64,000 nucleotides of DNA from JBGVSA01 sp049840475 (GTDB lineage Bacteria; Pseudomonadota; Gammaproteobacteria; Burkholderiales; Rhodocyclaceae), in the NCBI GenBank assembly GCA_049840475.1, contig JASGKX010000001.1, forward strand, positions 1,922,001-1,986,000, in the 5' to 3' direction. Made by a program: the position numbers and the translations under genes. Positions 45,162-54,119 of the stretch are shown here, piece after piece. How positions within the stretch are numbered: position 1 is the stretch's first letter; each line of letters starts with the position of its first letter. The notes under the pieces were generated by a model that saw only the letters and a program-made list of their open reading frames with translations, was not told where the DNA came from and did no database searches.

Positions 45162-45281
45162 CTAGATTTCCGTTTGCTCGGAGAGCTCCAGCGCATCGTC
45201 AACCTCAATGTCGAGATAGCGAACCGTGCTTTCGAGCTTGGTGTGTCCGAGCAGGCCATGCACAGCACCCAGGTTCTTCCG
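45162..45281 (-). pseudogene. Tail remnant of a tyrosine recombinase (right copy)
   Basis: Encodes LLGHTKLESTVRYLDIEVDD and continues ALELSEQTEI to a TAG at 45162. The LLGH is the catalytic-histidine box of a tyrosine recombinase, and the tyrosine of VRYL is the probable nucleophile position. The upstream four-fifths of the gene is missing; the frame instead runs into the direct-repeat sequence at 45282-45363, so the break lies near 45281. Confidence 0.75.
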
Positions 45282-45363
45282 CCCCCGATACACCCATCCC
45301 CCCAGGCCATTCGGTGCCTTTTGCCCTTCAATGTCCCTTTTGTGTCTTTGGCGGCGGAATGAG
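45282..45363. repeat. Direct repeat, copy A (~82 bp)
   Basis: Begins CCCCCGATACACCCATCCCC and ends GTCTTTGGCGGCGGAATGAG, about 87 percent identical by eye to 48924-49007 in the same orientation. It abuts the broken recombinase tail. Confidence 0.85.
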
Positions 45364-45414
45364 AGGTGGCCGTCAAACGACGACATGGCTATCGGCGTCT
45401 GCACGTATTGGTGC

Positions 45415-45945
45415 AAGCTGGTCAATCACAAGAAGCCGTTCCCGGGGTGTCAACAGGCCGGGCTGACCGCTGACGTAGAACGACAACCGAAGGTTTCTGG
45501 CGACGATGCCGAACTAGCGCTGGTCGATGGACTTTGTATCGGATGGACTGGCCAATGGCCGACGATTGCGCTGCCTGAACGTCGTGGACGACTTCGCCAA
45601 GGAGTGCCTTGATACGTCGTTGCCGGGCACACGTGTGGTATCGGTACTGTCGCGGCTATTGGAACTCCGAGGGTCGCCGTTGTTGATTACCATCGACAAC
45701 GGCCCTGAGTTCGCCAGCAAGGCGGGCGTATGCAAAGGGACTGAGGCTGAATTTCATCGAACCGGGCACGCCACAGCAGAATGCCTACATCGACAGCTTC
45801 AACGGCAAGTTCCGGAATGAATGCCTGAACAAGCATTGGTTCGTTTCGATGCGACATGCACGCGAGATCATCGCCGCATGGCGTCGCGAATACAATTCAG
45901 AGCGTCCTCATCGCGGCGCGGGCGCAGGAGACCGCGCGCGTGGCT
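45415..45945 (+). pseudogene. Degraded IS3-family transposase (OrfB part)
   Basis: A patchwork of frames that together give an IS3 integrase core: GVNHKK-like start, then SMDFVSDGLANGRRLRCLNV (first D region) and LITIDNGPEFASKA (second D). After a frameshift near 45725 come GLRLNFIEPGTPQQNAYIDS and ECLNKHWFVSMRHAREIIAA, ending around RPHRG. At least two frameshifts and an early degenerate stretch make it inactive. Distinct from the intact IS at 36027-37236. No ends were found. Confidence 0.85.
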
Positions 45946-47317
45946 TTACGCTTTCGGCCGAATATTCTGGTTAACTCGAAACAGATTGTTGGGATCGTAC
46001 TTCGCCTTGATTGAGGCAAGACGCTTGTAGTTCTCGCCGTAGCTCAGTTCGACGCGGTTCTCGGCCTCGTCGGCGTCCATGAAGTTGACATACGCGCCTT
46101 CCAGATTGAACGGATGAATGGCCTCCCAATAGGCACGGCCCCAAGTCTTAAGCGCCTCTGCGTCTTTGGGATCGGGACTGACCCCGGCAATTACCATCGA
46201 AAAAGACGCGTCCCGCGCGCTCCACGGCGTGGCGTCCTTGGCGATCCGCCGAACGACGCCGTCTATGGGGTATAGGTGCATCAGGCAGAAGGGGGTCGGT
46301 GCCTTGATCGCGTTGGCGATGTGCACGTCGATTGCCTCATCGGACAGCGCTTTGACAAAGTCGCCCTTCCAGTACCACTGCAAGCCTTTGGGGAAGAATG
46401 GGTCGAACAGGCTGTTGATGGCAGTCCATGGCATCTCGCCCGTCCAGTTAAACAGCGGAGCGGGCAGTTTCTCGAGCAGCGACGCCATGAGTTTCTGACC
46501 TTCTGCGATCGGCCCGTTGAACGCACCGATCAGGGCACAGGCGCGTTTATTCCAGTGGTCCTTAGGGAAGGGGTCGGTTGGAGGCACGGTTTTGAGACCG
46601 ACAAACAGGCCAAGCTCTTCGGGGGCGTTTGGGATGAAGTCGCGGTACGTCGCCATCACTTGCTTGGCGTCCCTGGCGTCCCAGAAAATCGGACCGGCGA
46701 ACACCATATTGGCCGGGTGAGCCTGAAATAGAAAGCTCGTGACCACGCCGAAGTTACCGCCGCCACCGCGCACAGCCCAGAAGAGGTCCGCGTGTTTTTC
46801 GTTGCTGGCGGTGACGAAAGATCCGTCGGCCAGCACCACATCCACCTCGAGCAAATTGTCGACCGTGAGGCCATGTTTGCGTGTGAGATAGCCGGTCCCG
46901 CCGCCCAAGGTCAGCCCCGCGACGCCCGTGCTGCCGACGATGCCGAGCGGCACGGCGAGGCCGAAGGCGTGAGTCGCGTGATCGAGATCCGCGGCAGTGC
47001 AGCCTGGCTCGACACGCACGGTGCGGCTCTCTGGGTCGACACGCACGCCGCGCATCTGCGACAGGTCGATGACTAGCCCACCGTCGCAACTGCCCAAACC
47101 GGGGCCGCTATGCCCGCCTCCGCGGATTGCGAGAAGATGCGTGTTATCGCGCGCGTAGTTCGACCGCCGCTATGACATCGGCAGCGTCGGTGCAGCGAGC
47201 AATCACCTTGGGCCGCTTATCGATCATGCCGTTGTACAGCGCCCGTGCCTCGTCGTAGTCCTTGTCTGACGGACCGATCAGCCTCCCGCGAAAATCCTGA
47301 ATCGAGAACTCGCCCAT
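45946..47317 (-). pseudogene. FAD-linked oxidase (berberine-bridge-like), frameshifted
   Basis: A PCMH-type flavoenzyme of about 456 residues. The start at 47317 follows AAGGAGG and gives MGEFSIQDFRGRLIGPSDKD through KRPKVIARCTDAADVIAAV. Here, at about 47155-47164, one extra base shifts the frame. The next frame resumes YARDNTHLLAIRGGGHSGPG (the FAD-attachment RGGGH motif) and runs to 45946, with GSTGVAGLTLGGGTGYLTRK and the C-terminal BBE segment DPNNLFRVNQNI. Without the extra base the enzyme is complete. Substrate unknown. Confidence 0.88.
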
Positions 47318-47801
47318 GATGTCGCCTCCTTAAGGAGTTAATCCATCGTGTGGGCACGCGCAGTCACGTACTCCCGTACTCCCGTACCCGGAAGAAGCGG
47401 GCCGAACCATCAACAGGAACGAGATCGGGCTTGTGGGATCAATCGGAATCTAAGCACCTATCCGGCAGCCGTTCGCGAGCTTAGCCTCGCACCTCATTTG
47501 ATGAGAAGCATAGTGCCCTGATGCGATTGCCGAAAGGAGCTTCCAATTGACGACGCTGACAACGAGACGGGCGAGCAACCAGCCGAATGAAATCTGACCG
47601 ATCGATGGCCCCGCACCCTAGTCCAAGAGGAAAAAAGCGCGCCCAACCTGAGATTTGATCGGCCAGATGGCGACGTTCCCCCGGATTTGAATAGGTGCCA
47701 TTCGGAGTTTCAATGGTGTCTTCCGAGGCGAAAACAGACCTCTCCAGAAGCGCAGCGCTTCGCCTCCGCAAAGCGCAGCGCCATCGTTGTGACTTCGTTC
47801 G
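47318..47801. other. Intergenic region carrying a lone IS end
   Basis: About 480 bases without a recognised gene. It contains an IS-terminus-like sequence (47671-47694) and a stretch near 47695-47800 that translates without family signature. The rest is featureless. Confidence 0.45.
47671..47694 (+). repeat. Solo IS end matching the 36-37 kb element
   Basis: CGACGTTCCCCCGGATTTGA then ATAG matches the terminal repeats of the IS at 36027-37236 (CGACGTTCCCCC... and TGACGTTCCCCCGAATTTGA then GTAG) with few mismatches over 24 bp. The sequence beyond it is not IS, so only the tip remains. Confidence 0.65.
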
Positions 47802-48638
47802 TCAAAACCGGAAGTTGAAGCCGAATGACGGACCGCTGAAGCTGAGCGACTGCACCAGTTTGTTGTCGGATTGGTCGTATTCAATGTGGCGATAGGCGAG
47901 TGTGGCGTCGCCAAGGCCAAATCGGTAAGAGATACCCAGCAGGCCCTGCCATGACCAGCTATCGCCCCCTGCGCCTATGTCGGCGTAGTACGGCATGTAC
48001 CAGTTTCCGCTGCCGAGATGCACGGTGCCCCGCACGCCGATGATGCCGTGCCAGAAGTCCTTTTTGGCATCGACTGTACCGTTGGCCGGGAAGGTGCGCG
48101 TGCCGGAAGGGTCAGTGATCGAGGCGGTAAGATGCCAGTCCGCACTTGCCCTCAAGCCGAAGTAGCGCAGGCCGCCTAGCACCTCGAAACTGCCGCCTGG
48201 ATCATTGACCAGCCGACGACTGCCGGCGAGGGTCCATTCGAGGCCGCTGAAGGTGGTTTTGCTGCCGGCGTCGAGCGAACTCGACACCGGGTTACGTGAC
48301 CCGCCAATGTTGTAATCGATGTTCTTGACGTGGGCGTCCTGATCCGAGAAGTCCAGATAGACGATATCGCCGATGATCGCCCAGTCGCCCTTACGGGCTT
48401 CGCCGCTGAGCATTATCAACCCGTTGAGGTTGCTCAGGTAGTCATTGGGGCCGGTTTCGACCTCGGGGCTGCCGACGCCACCCGATGGCTCATCAAAGCG
48501 CATCGTACCGTTGATGGTTGGCAACCAAAGATAGGGCTGCACGGAGAACTGCCAGCCTTCTGCGGCCTGGGCAGCGGTGCTGCTCAGAGCGCATCCCAGT
48601 GCTACCGCGGCCCAATGCCGCACCGTCAAACCAGCCAT
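47802..48638 (-). CDS. Outer-membrane beta-barrel protein
   Basis: A 278-residue exported protein: signal peptide ending TAAQA, then alternating amphipathic strands with aromatic girdles (WQFSVQPYLWLPTINGTMRF, WAIIGDIVYLDFSDQ, ATLAYRHIEYDQ). The C-terminal signature SGPSFGFNFRF ends in phenylalanine, the signal for BAM assembly. Ten to twelve strands seem likely. GGGAGGGGC precedes the ATG at 48638. No specific function is evident. Confidence 0.85.
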   Translation of the reverse strand: MAGLTVRHWAAVALGCALSSTAAQAAEGWQFSVQPYLWLPTINGTMRFDEPSGGVGSPEVETGPNDYLSNLNGLIMLSGEARKGDWAIIGDIVYLDFSDQDAHVKNIDYNIGGSRNPVSSSLDAGSKTTFSGLEWTLAGSRRLVNDPGGSFEVLGGLRYFGLRASADWHLTASITDPSGTRTFPANGTVDAKKDFWHGIIGVRGTVHLGSGNWYMPYYADIGAGGDSWSWQGLLGISYRFGLGDATLAYRHIEYDQSDNKLVQSLSFSGPSFGFNFRF

Positions 48639-49170
48639 GCGTGCCCCTCCCGTAAGTTGGAACTCATGCAGCCGACGCGCAGCGCTTGCGCGCACATTAT
48701 CTTCGTGCTTTTTCCTTGTGCAGCCTGCCTTGATGGGCGACCCAACATCAGTGATTCGCATCGTCGGAGTATGCCAAATACTTGACGCTGAGCTACGTCC
48801 ATCAATGAGTTGAATCGGGTCGCAGAAGCGGAAGATCGTTCAGTGTCGCATGGACAAATTGGTTTCCGTCGGCGACGTCACGCGGCATCGCCTTCAGCGC
48901 GGGAGGCTGTCCACTCCCGGTCACCCCCGATACACCCATTCCCCCCGGCCACCCGGTGCCCTTTTTGCCCTTCAATGTCCCTTCTGTGTCTTTGGCGGCG
49001 GAGTGAGTGGTGGACTCAAGCGGCGACGGGCAACGGCGGCGGATGCGATTCGCGCGTTGTGGCAACGGGAGTCATGGCACTTGCACGACAGACGCGACGC
49101 GGCTTGGGTCAGGCGGATGCGCCTGGACGGGTGGGGTGGGGAATAATTCCGCAAGAGCGCGAGGCAAACG
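48639..49170. other. Intergenic region with direct repeat copy B
   Basis: About 530 bases between the outer-membrane protein gene and the tRNA terminator, with no gene recognised. The direct repeat (48924-49007) is its only distinct part. Confidence 0.5.
48924..49007. repeat. Direct repeat, copy B (~84 bp)
   Basis: Same sequence family as 45282-45363, same orientation, about 200 bp from the 3' end of tRNA-Asn. The rest of the surroundings differs from copy A. Confidence 0.85.
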
Positions 49171-49199
49171 AAAAAAGCCAGCACCGAAGTGCTGGCTTT
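49171..49199 (-). terminator. Terminator of tRNA-Asn
   Basis: AAAGCCAGCAC and GTGCTGGCTTT form an 11-bp stem with a CGAA/TTCG loop and a six-T tail on the minus strand, 7 bp past the tRNA. Confidence 0.9.
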
Positions 49200-49205
49200 C
49201 GAATT

Positions 49206-49281
49206 TGGCTCCCCGACCTGGGCTCGAACCAGGGACCTACGGATTAACAGTCCGGCGCTCTACCGACTGAGCTATCGGGGA
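49206..49281 (-). tRNA. tRNA-Asn (anticodon GTT)
   Basis: A 76-nt cloverleaf on the minus strand: acceptor TCCCCGA/TCGGGGA, D-arm AGCTCAGTCGGTAGAGC, anticodon loop CTGTTAA with GTT, T-arm GGTTCGAGCC, and an encoded CCA end. Followed by a strong terminator. Its 3' side faces the mosaic segment at 35.8-49 kb. Confidence 0.97.
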
Positions 49282-49401
49282 TCAATTGAGGACGCGAATA
49301 TTAGATGCCCGAACGCCGCCTGTCAAGAAGCATTTTGAAGATTCCTTGAAATCGATGATTGTCCACTTTCGCTATATCGAAAGACAACGGAAAGAACGCC
49401 C

Positions 49402-50595
49402 ATGCCCCTCTTCCCGACCCGCCTTACTTCCTTCGGCCGTGCGACCGCCGGCACGGTAGTCCTGGCCTGCGTGCTGGCCGCGCCGATTGCCCTGGCGGCC
49501 GCCACGGAATCATGGCTCGGTCTGTCCGTAACTTATGCCGACCGTGGTTATGCCTTCACGCCCTGGCCTGCAGTGGAGCTGCGCAAGGTGACGATTCGCA
49601 CCGCGCAGGAGATCAGCATCGGCCGCGCATGGGTTACACCTGATTGGGCCGAATGGCTGACTTCGTTGCGCACCAACCGGATCAAGGTTCGTGCGGACCA
49701 AGTGACCGCCACGCCATCTGCATTGGCGCGACTTGGGGCGATCGACGGCAAGTCCAGCTACAAGGTCAGCACGTTGGCATTCAACAAGCTCCAGCTCCGC
49801 ATGGGGGGCGGCGCGCTTGATCTGCCAGCGGGCGAAATGGACTTTGCGGCCGACGGCACGCTCGCGCATGTCCGCGTCCGGATAAGCGACAAACTGACGT
49901 TGGAGGCCTCGCCTGCGGGCGACCGGCTCAATGTGCTGGTTCAATCCGGTCAGCTTAAATGGGCTGGTCTGCCGGCTTTCCTGTTCGACAACGTTGTGGC
50001 ACAGGGGGTGCTGGACGATCAGCAGTTGGTGCTTGATCGCATCGGCGCCAATGGCGATGGTGGCGCAGTGAGCGGGCGCCTGCGCCTGACGCTGACCGAC
50101 AAATACGCGATGGACGGTGAGTTGAAACTGGCTTCGCTGCGTGCCCGCGACTTTCTCTCGCGGATGTATCCACGCACGACGGTACAGGGAGATCTCAATG
50201 GGCTCGTCAAACTGTCTGGCGCGGGGGCGACGTTCGATGAGCTGGGTAAGAATCTGACGAGCAATGGCACGTTCCTGGTGAAGTCGGGGGCCATCGATCG
50301 TCTCGGCCTGCTTGAAGGCATGCGAAAGGCCTCTGCTGGCCCGGCGGGCGGCGGGCTGACCCGTTTCGAAACGCTCGAAGGCAGTTTCAATGCCCCGGCA
50401 GGCAAGCCTGTGGCGGTGAGTATTCGTCGGATGGAAGCCGGCGCCATGCAGAGTTCTGGCGCCTTTACTTTGACCGACGATGGACAAGTGCGCGGCAGCA
50501 TGTCGGGCACGCTGCGTCTGCCGGGCGGGGAAGTGTCGACGCGCGGCTTCAGCCTGACGGGCAAAGTGGATTCCCCAACGCTGGAAGTACGCTGA
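49402..50595 (+). CDS. AsmA-like envelope protein
   Basis: A 397-residue protein with an N-terminal membrane anchor or signal (about 14-34) and an AsmA-type body: beta-groove repeats such as LTLTDKYAMDGELKLASLRA, and the typical C-terminal region DLNGLVKLSGAGATFDELGKN then FLVKSGAIDRLGLLEGMRKA. It is shorter than full AsmA. AsmA-like proteins bridge or affect phospholipid transport to the outer membrane; that role here is family inference. Single gene with its own terminator. Confidence 0.78.
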   Translation: MPLFPTRLTSFGRATAGTVVLACVLAAPIALAAATESWLGLSVTYADRGYAFTPWPAVELRKVTIRTAQEISIGRAWVTPDWAEWLTSLRTNRIKVRADQVTATPSALARLGAIDGKSSYKVSTLAFNKLQLRMGGGALDLPAGEMDFAADGTLAHVRVRISDKLTLEASPAGDRLNVLVQSGQLKWAGLPAFLFDNVVAQGVLDDQQLVLDRIGANGDGGAVSGRLRLTLTDKYAMDGELKLASLRARDFLSRMYPRTTVQGDLNGLVKLSGAGATFDELGKNLTSNGTFLVKSGAIDRLGLLEGMRKASAGPAGGGLTRFETLEGSFNAPAGKPVAVSIRRMEAGAMQSSGAFTLTDDGQVRGSMSGTLRLPGGEVSTRGFSLTGKVDSPTLEVR

Positions 50596-50613
50596 GGCGG
50601 ATTCAGTACACGT

Positions 50614-50645
50614 AAAAAAGGCAGGCATCGAGCCCGCCTTTTTTG
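50614..50645. terminator. Bidirectional terminator
   Basis: AAAAAAGGCAGGC and GCCCGCCTTTTTT form a long stem with one mismatch and a 5-base loop, between the convergent AsmA-like and helicase genes. Confidence 0.85.
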
Positions 50646-50663
50646 TTGGGTCTGGCGAGAAGG

Positions 50664-52772
50664 TCAGTACTTCTTGCGCGGCCCGCCCGGCTTCTTGTCG
50701 GACCATGACGGCTTGCTGCCGCGATCCTTGGAGAAGGCCGGGCGTTCGCGGTCACCAAAGCCCTTGTCACGGGACGGTGCGCGGTCACGGTCACCGAAAC
50801 CCTTGTCGCGGAAGGCGGGGCGTTCGTCCTTGCCGCTGCGGTCGTTGAAGTTGCCGCGTTCACCAGAGTTGCGACGCGGCGGTTCGCCACCCCAATCCTT
50901 GCGCGCTGCGCGATCGGCATTCCATTCGCTGCGGCGAGGTGCTTCGTCACGACGAGGGGCCTCATCGCGCCATGCGCGGCGTTCGCCGCCTTCCTTCCAC
51001 TCACGCTTCTGCGGGGCTTCGTCGCGCCATTCCTGGCGACGTTGCGGGCGACGCTCGTTGTCATCGCGGCGCGGGCCCTTGAAGCTGCGCGGCGCGTCTC
51101 CTTCGCCGGGAGCGGCAAGGCGGATATTCAGCGGCACTTGACGCACGCGGGTGCGGCGCAGGATCGAGAGGACGTCTTCAGGCAGCGCCGGGAGTTCAAC
51201 CGTGCTGTAGTCGTCGAACAGGTTGATCTGGCCGATCTGCCGGCCTTCGATGCCGCCTTCATTGGCGATGGCGCCGACGATTTCTTTCGGCATCACGCCC
51301 TGATTGCGGCCGACATCGATGCGATAGCGTTGCTGACCACCCGAGGCGAATTCACGGCGACGCGAGAGGATCTCGTCGCGATTCTCGCGGCGAGGTCTTT
51401 CCGCGCGATCCTCGACCGGCTGCGGACGCGGTTCGGGGCCCGTGGCCGGTAGCTGCAGGGGGCGTTCGCGCTGCACCAGCCATGCTAGCGCGGCGGCGAT
51501 GCGCGCGGTGTCGTGCTCCTGTTCGGCGCACAGTTCGTTAACCACATCTTCGAGGAAGTCCAGATCCTGCTCTTCGAGCACTTCCACCACTTGTTGCTTG
51601 AACTGGGCCACGCGACGGTCGGCAACTGCTTCGCGCGTCGGCAGGGCGATCTGCTGAATCGGCTGGCGCGTGGCGCGTTCGATGGCGCGCAGCATGCCGG
51701 TTTCGCGCGGGGCGACGAACAGGATGGCGCTCCCCTGGCGGCCGGCGCGGCCCGTACGGCCGATACGGTGAACGTAGGCTTCGGTGTCGTAGGGGATGTC
51801 GTAGTTGATGACGTGCGTAATGCGCGGCACGTCGATGCCCCGCGCGGCGACGTCGGTTGCCACGACGATATCGAGCGAGCCACCCTTGAGTTGTTCGATC
51901 ACGCGTTCGCGCAGCGCTTGCGTCATGTCGCCATTGAGCGCCGCCGCAGCGTAGCCGCGTGCTTCGAGCTTGTCGGCAAGCTCAACCGTGCCGGTCTTGG
52001 TGCGCACGAAGATGATGGCGGCGTCGAAGTCGTCTTCCACTTCGAGGATGCGCGTCAGTGCGTCGAGCTTGTGCACGCCGCGCACCGGCCAGTAGCTCTG
52101 GCGGATGGTCAACACGGTCGTGGTGGCTGCCGCGATCTTTACCTCTTGCGCGTCGCGCAGGTGCTTGTGCGCCACCCGGCGGATCGGCGCCGGCATGGTG
52201 GCCGAGAACAGTGCGGTCTGCCGCGTTTCGGGCGTATGGTCGAGAATCCATTCGACATCGTCGATGAAGCCCATGCGCAGCATTTCGTCCGCCTCGTCCA
52301 GCACCAGCGCCCGCAGGCCGTCGAGCGTCAGGCTCTTGCGTTCGATATGGTCCATGACGCGGCCCGGCGTCCCCACGATGACCTGTGCGCCGCGCGAGAG
52401 CTGGCGCAACTGCACGACCATGCTTTGGCCGCCATACAGCGGCAACACGTGGAAGTCGCGCAGATACTTGGCATAGCGCTGGAACGCCTCGGCGACCTGG
52501 ATCGCCAGTTCGCGCGTCGGCGTCAGCACCAGGATCTGCGGGGTCTTTTGCGCCGGGTCGAGCCGCTGCAGCAAGGGCAGGGCGAAGGCGGCAGTCTTGC
52601 CGGTGCCGGTCTGGGCTTCGCCGAGAAGGTCGCGACCGGCCAGCAGGTGCGGGATGCACGCGGCCTGGATCGGCGAGGGCGTCTCGTAGCCGACATCATC
52701 CAGCGCGGTCAGCAAGGGCGCGGAGAGCTCCAGTTCGGCAAAGGTCTGGGGGGAGGTTTGGGACATGGACAT
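50664..52772 (-). CDS. deaD: DEAD-box RNA helicase, DeaD/CsdA type
   Basis: A 702-residue ATP-dependent RNA helicase of ribosome assembly and cold adaptation. Q motif near 15-40, Walker A AQTGTGKT (53-60), DEADEM, SAT in LFSATMPAPIRR, and HRIGRTGRAGR. After the core comes a DbpA/CsdA RNA-binding domain (RYRIDVGRNQGVMPKEIVGAIANE) and a long basic tail rich in RD/RR/PRR repeats (about 550-702), likely disordered RNA-binding. The tail has local repeats such as RDKGFGDR, three times. Confidence 0.95.
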   Translation of the reverse strand: MSMSQTSPQTFAELELSAPLLTALDDVGYETPSPIQAACIPHLLAGRDLLGEAQTGTGKTAAFALPLLQRLDPAQKTPQILVLTPTRELAIQVAEAFQRYAKYLRDFHVLPLYGGQSMVVQLRQLSRGAQVIVGTPGRVMDHIERKSLTLDGLRALVLDEADEMLRMGFIDDVEWILDHTPETRQTALFSATMPAPIRRVAHKHLRDAQEVKIAAATTTVLTIRQSYWPVRGVHKLDALTRILEVEDDFDAAIIFVRTKTGTVELADKLEARGYAAAALNGDMTQALRERVIEQLKGGSLDIVVATDVAARGIDVPRITHVINYDIPYDTEAYVHRIGRTGRAGRQGSAILFVAPRETGMLRAIERATRQPIQQIALPTREAVADRRVAQFKQQVVEVLEEQDLDFLEDVVNELCAEQEHDTARIAAALAWLVQRERPLQLPATGPEPRPQPVEDRAERPRRENRDEILSRRREFASGGQQRYRIDVGRNQGVMPKEIVGAIANEGGIEGRQIGQINLFDDYSTVELPALPEDVLSILRRTRVRQVPLNIRLAAPGEGDAPRSFKGPRRDDNERRPQRRQEWRDEAPQKREWKEGGERRAWRDEAPRRDEAPRRSEWNADRAARKDWGGEPPRRNSGERGNFNDRSGKDERPAFRDKGFGDRDRAPSRDKGFGDRERPAFSKDRGSKPSWSDKKPGGPRKKY

Positions 52773-53050
52773 ACCTGGATAGGTGGGATGCGTCGCTCAA
52801 AAACGACGGTAGAACACGCAAGTATCGCAGAGGGCGACATGAACAAAGGTAAAAACTGCAACTTGGGCCTCAGACGACGCTATCAGCCTAGGCAATAATT
52901 GATATAGCGCACACGCTCCGGCGTACGCCCGGCGCCCCACGCCAGGCCGGGTTCGTTCCTTGCGATGGAGCCACCTCGGGCGGTGTCAGGCTTGAGAAGC
53001 GCCATCTGCGCAGCCCATAATGCACTGGAACACACCCACCTGCGATCGCC

Positions 53051-54115
53051 GTGCCCACTGAAACCCGCATCCCTGTCAGCGCGCTGATTCCCGTCCGCCC
53101 CCGGCGCGACGACGGGATTGTGCGCGACCGCATGGGGCGAGCGATCCACGACCTGCGCATTTCGGTCACCGATCGCTGCAATTTCCGTTGCACCTATTGC
53201 ATGCCGCGCGACAAGTTCGGGCGCGATCACGCGTTTTTGCCGCGTGGCGACCTGTTGTCGTTCGAAGAGATCACTCGTGTGGCGCGCATTGCAGTGAGCC
53301 TGGGTGTTCGCAAGATCCGCCTCACGGGGGGCGAACCCTTGCTGCGGCGCGAACTGCACCGGCTCGTCGAAATGCTGCGCGAGATACCCGGCATCGAGAT
53401 CGCACTGACCACCAATGGCGCGCTGCTTGCCCGCCATGCCGTGGCATTGCGCCAAGCGGGGCTCGACCGCGTGACGGTGAGCCTCGATGCGCTCGATGAC
53501 GCGACCTTCCGCCGCATGAACGACGTCAACTTCCCCGTGGCTGAAGTGTTGCGCGGCATCGACGCCGCAGCCGAGGCCGGTTTTGTCGACACCAAAATCA
53601 ATATGGTGGTGCGCCGTGGTATCAATGATGGCGACATCATCGATATGGCGCGTTACTTCCGCGGTAGCGGCCACATCCTGCGTTTCATCGAGTACATGGA
53701 CGTCGGACGGACCAACGGCTGGCGGCTGGATGAGGTCGTGCCCGCTGATGAGATCATTCGTCGCATCAATGCCGACTTCCCGCTCATTCCGCTACAGGCC
53801 CACTACCGCGGCGAGGTGGCCGAGCGTTGGCGGTATGTCAACGGCGCTGGCGAGATCGGCGTGATTGCCGCGGTGACACAGGCTTTCTGTCAGGACTGCA
53901 CGCGTCTGCGGCTGTCGCCTGAAGGCAAGTTGTTTACCTGCCTGTTCGCGGGTAGCGGACATGATCTGCGCGCGCGTTTGCGTGGTGCCGACGACGACGC
54001 GCTGTCAGGCTGGATGGCGGGTGTGTGGTCAGCGCGGCAGGATCGCTATTCGGAGCTGCGAGGGCAGAACACCGCGCCGCAAGACAAAATCGAAATGTCA
54101 TACATCGGCGGCTGA
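53051..54115 (+). CDS. moaA: GTP 3',8-cyclase MoaA (molybdenum cofactor biosynthesis)
   Basis: A 354-residue radical-SAM enzyme making the cyclic pterin precursor from GTP. N-terminal cluster DRCNFRCTYC (C43, C47, C50), TGGEPLLR, and the second cluster FCQDCTRLRLSPEGKLFTCLF. It ends in the conserved GG. It starts with GTG at 53051. It is followed 4 bp later by mobA, the next step in cofactor assembly, so the two form an operon. I looked for a Moco riboswitch in the 280 bp upstream and could not recognise one. Confidence 0.95.
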   Translation: MPTETRIPVSALIPVRPRRDDGIVRDRMGRAIHDLRISVTDRCNFRCTYCMPRDKFGRDHAFLPRGDLLSFEEITRVARIAVSLGVRKIRLTGGEPLLRRELHRLVEMLREIPGIEIALTTNGALLARHAVALRQAGLDRVTVSLDALDDATFRRMNDVNFPVAEVLRGIDAAAEAGFVDTKINMVVRRGINDGDIIDMARYFRGSGHILRFIEYMDVGRTNGWRLDEVVPADEIIRRINADFPLIPLQAHYRGEVAERWRYVNGAGEIGVIAAVTQAFCQDCTRLRLSPEGKLFTCLFAGSGHDLRARLRGADDDALSGWMAGVWSARQDRYSELRGQNTAPQDKIEMSYIGG

Positions 54116-54119
54116 ACCC

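Noticed and set aside
48802..49065. An 87-residue minus-strand frame through direct repeat copy B
   Set aside because: Its only similarity is to the other repeat copy; no domain or ribosome-binding site, so treated as repeat DNA.
49206..49281. Duplicated tRNA-Asn 3' end as an island attachment site
   Set aside because: I scanned for a second copy of the 3' end to the left and did not find one by eye, so no att site is claimed.
52773..53050. Molybdenum cofactor riboswitch upstream of moaA
   Set aside because: I looked for the conserved stems and could not identify them; a covariance search is needed before any claim.
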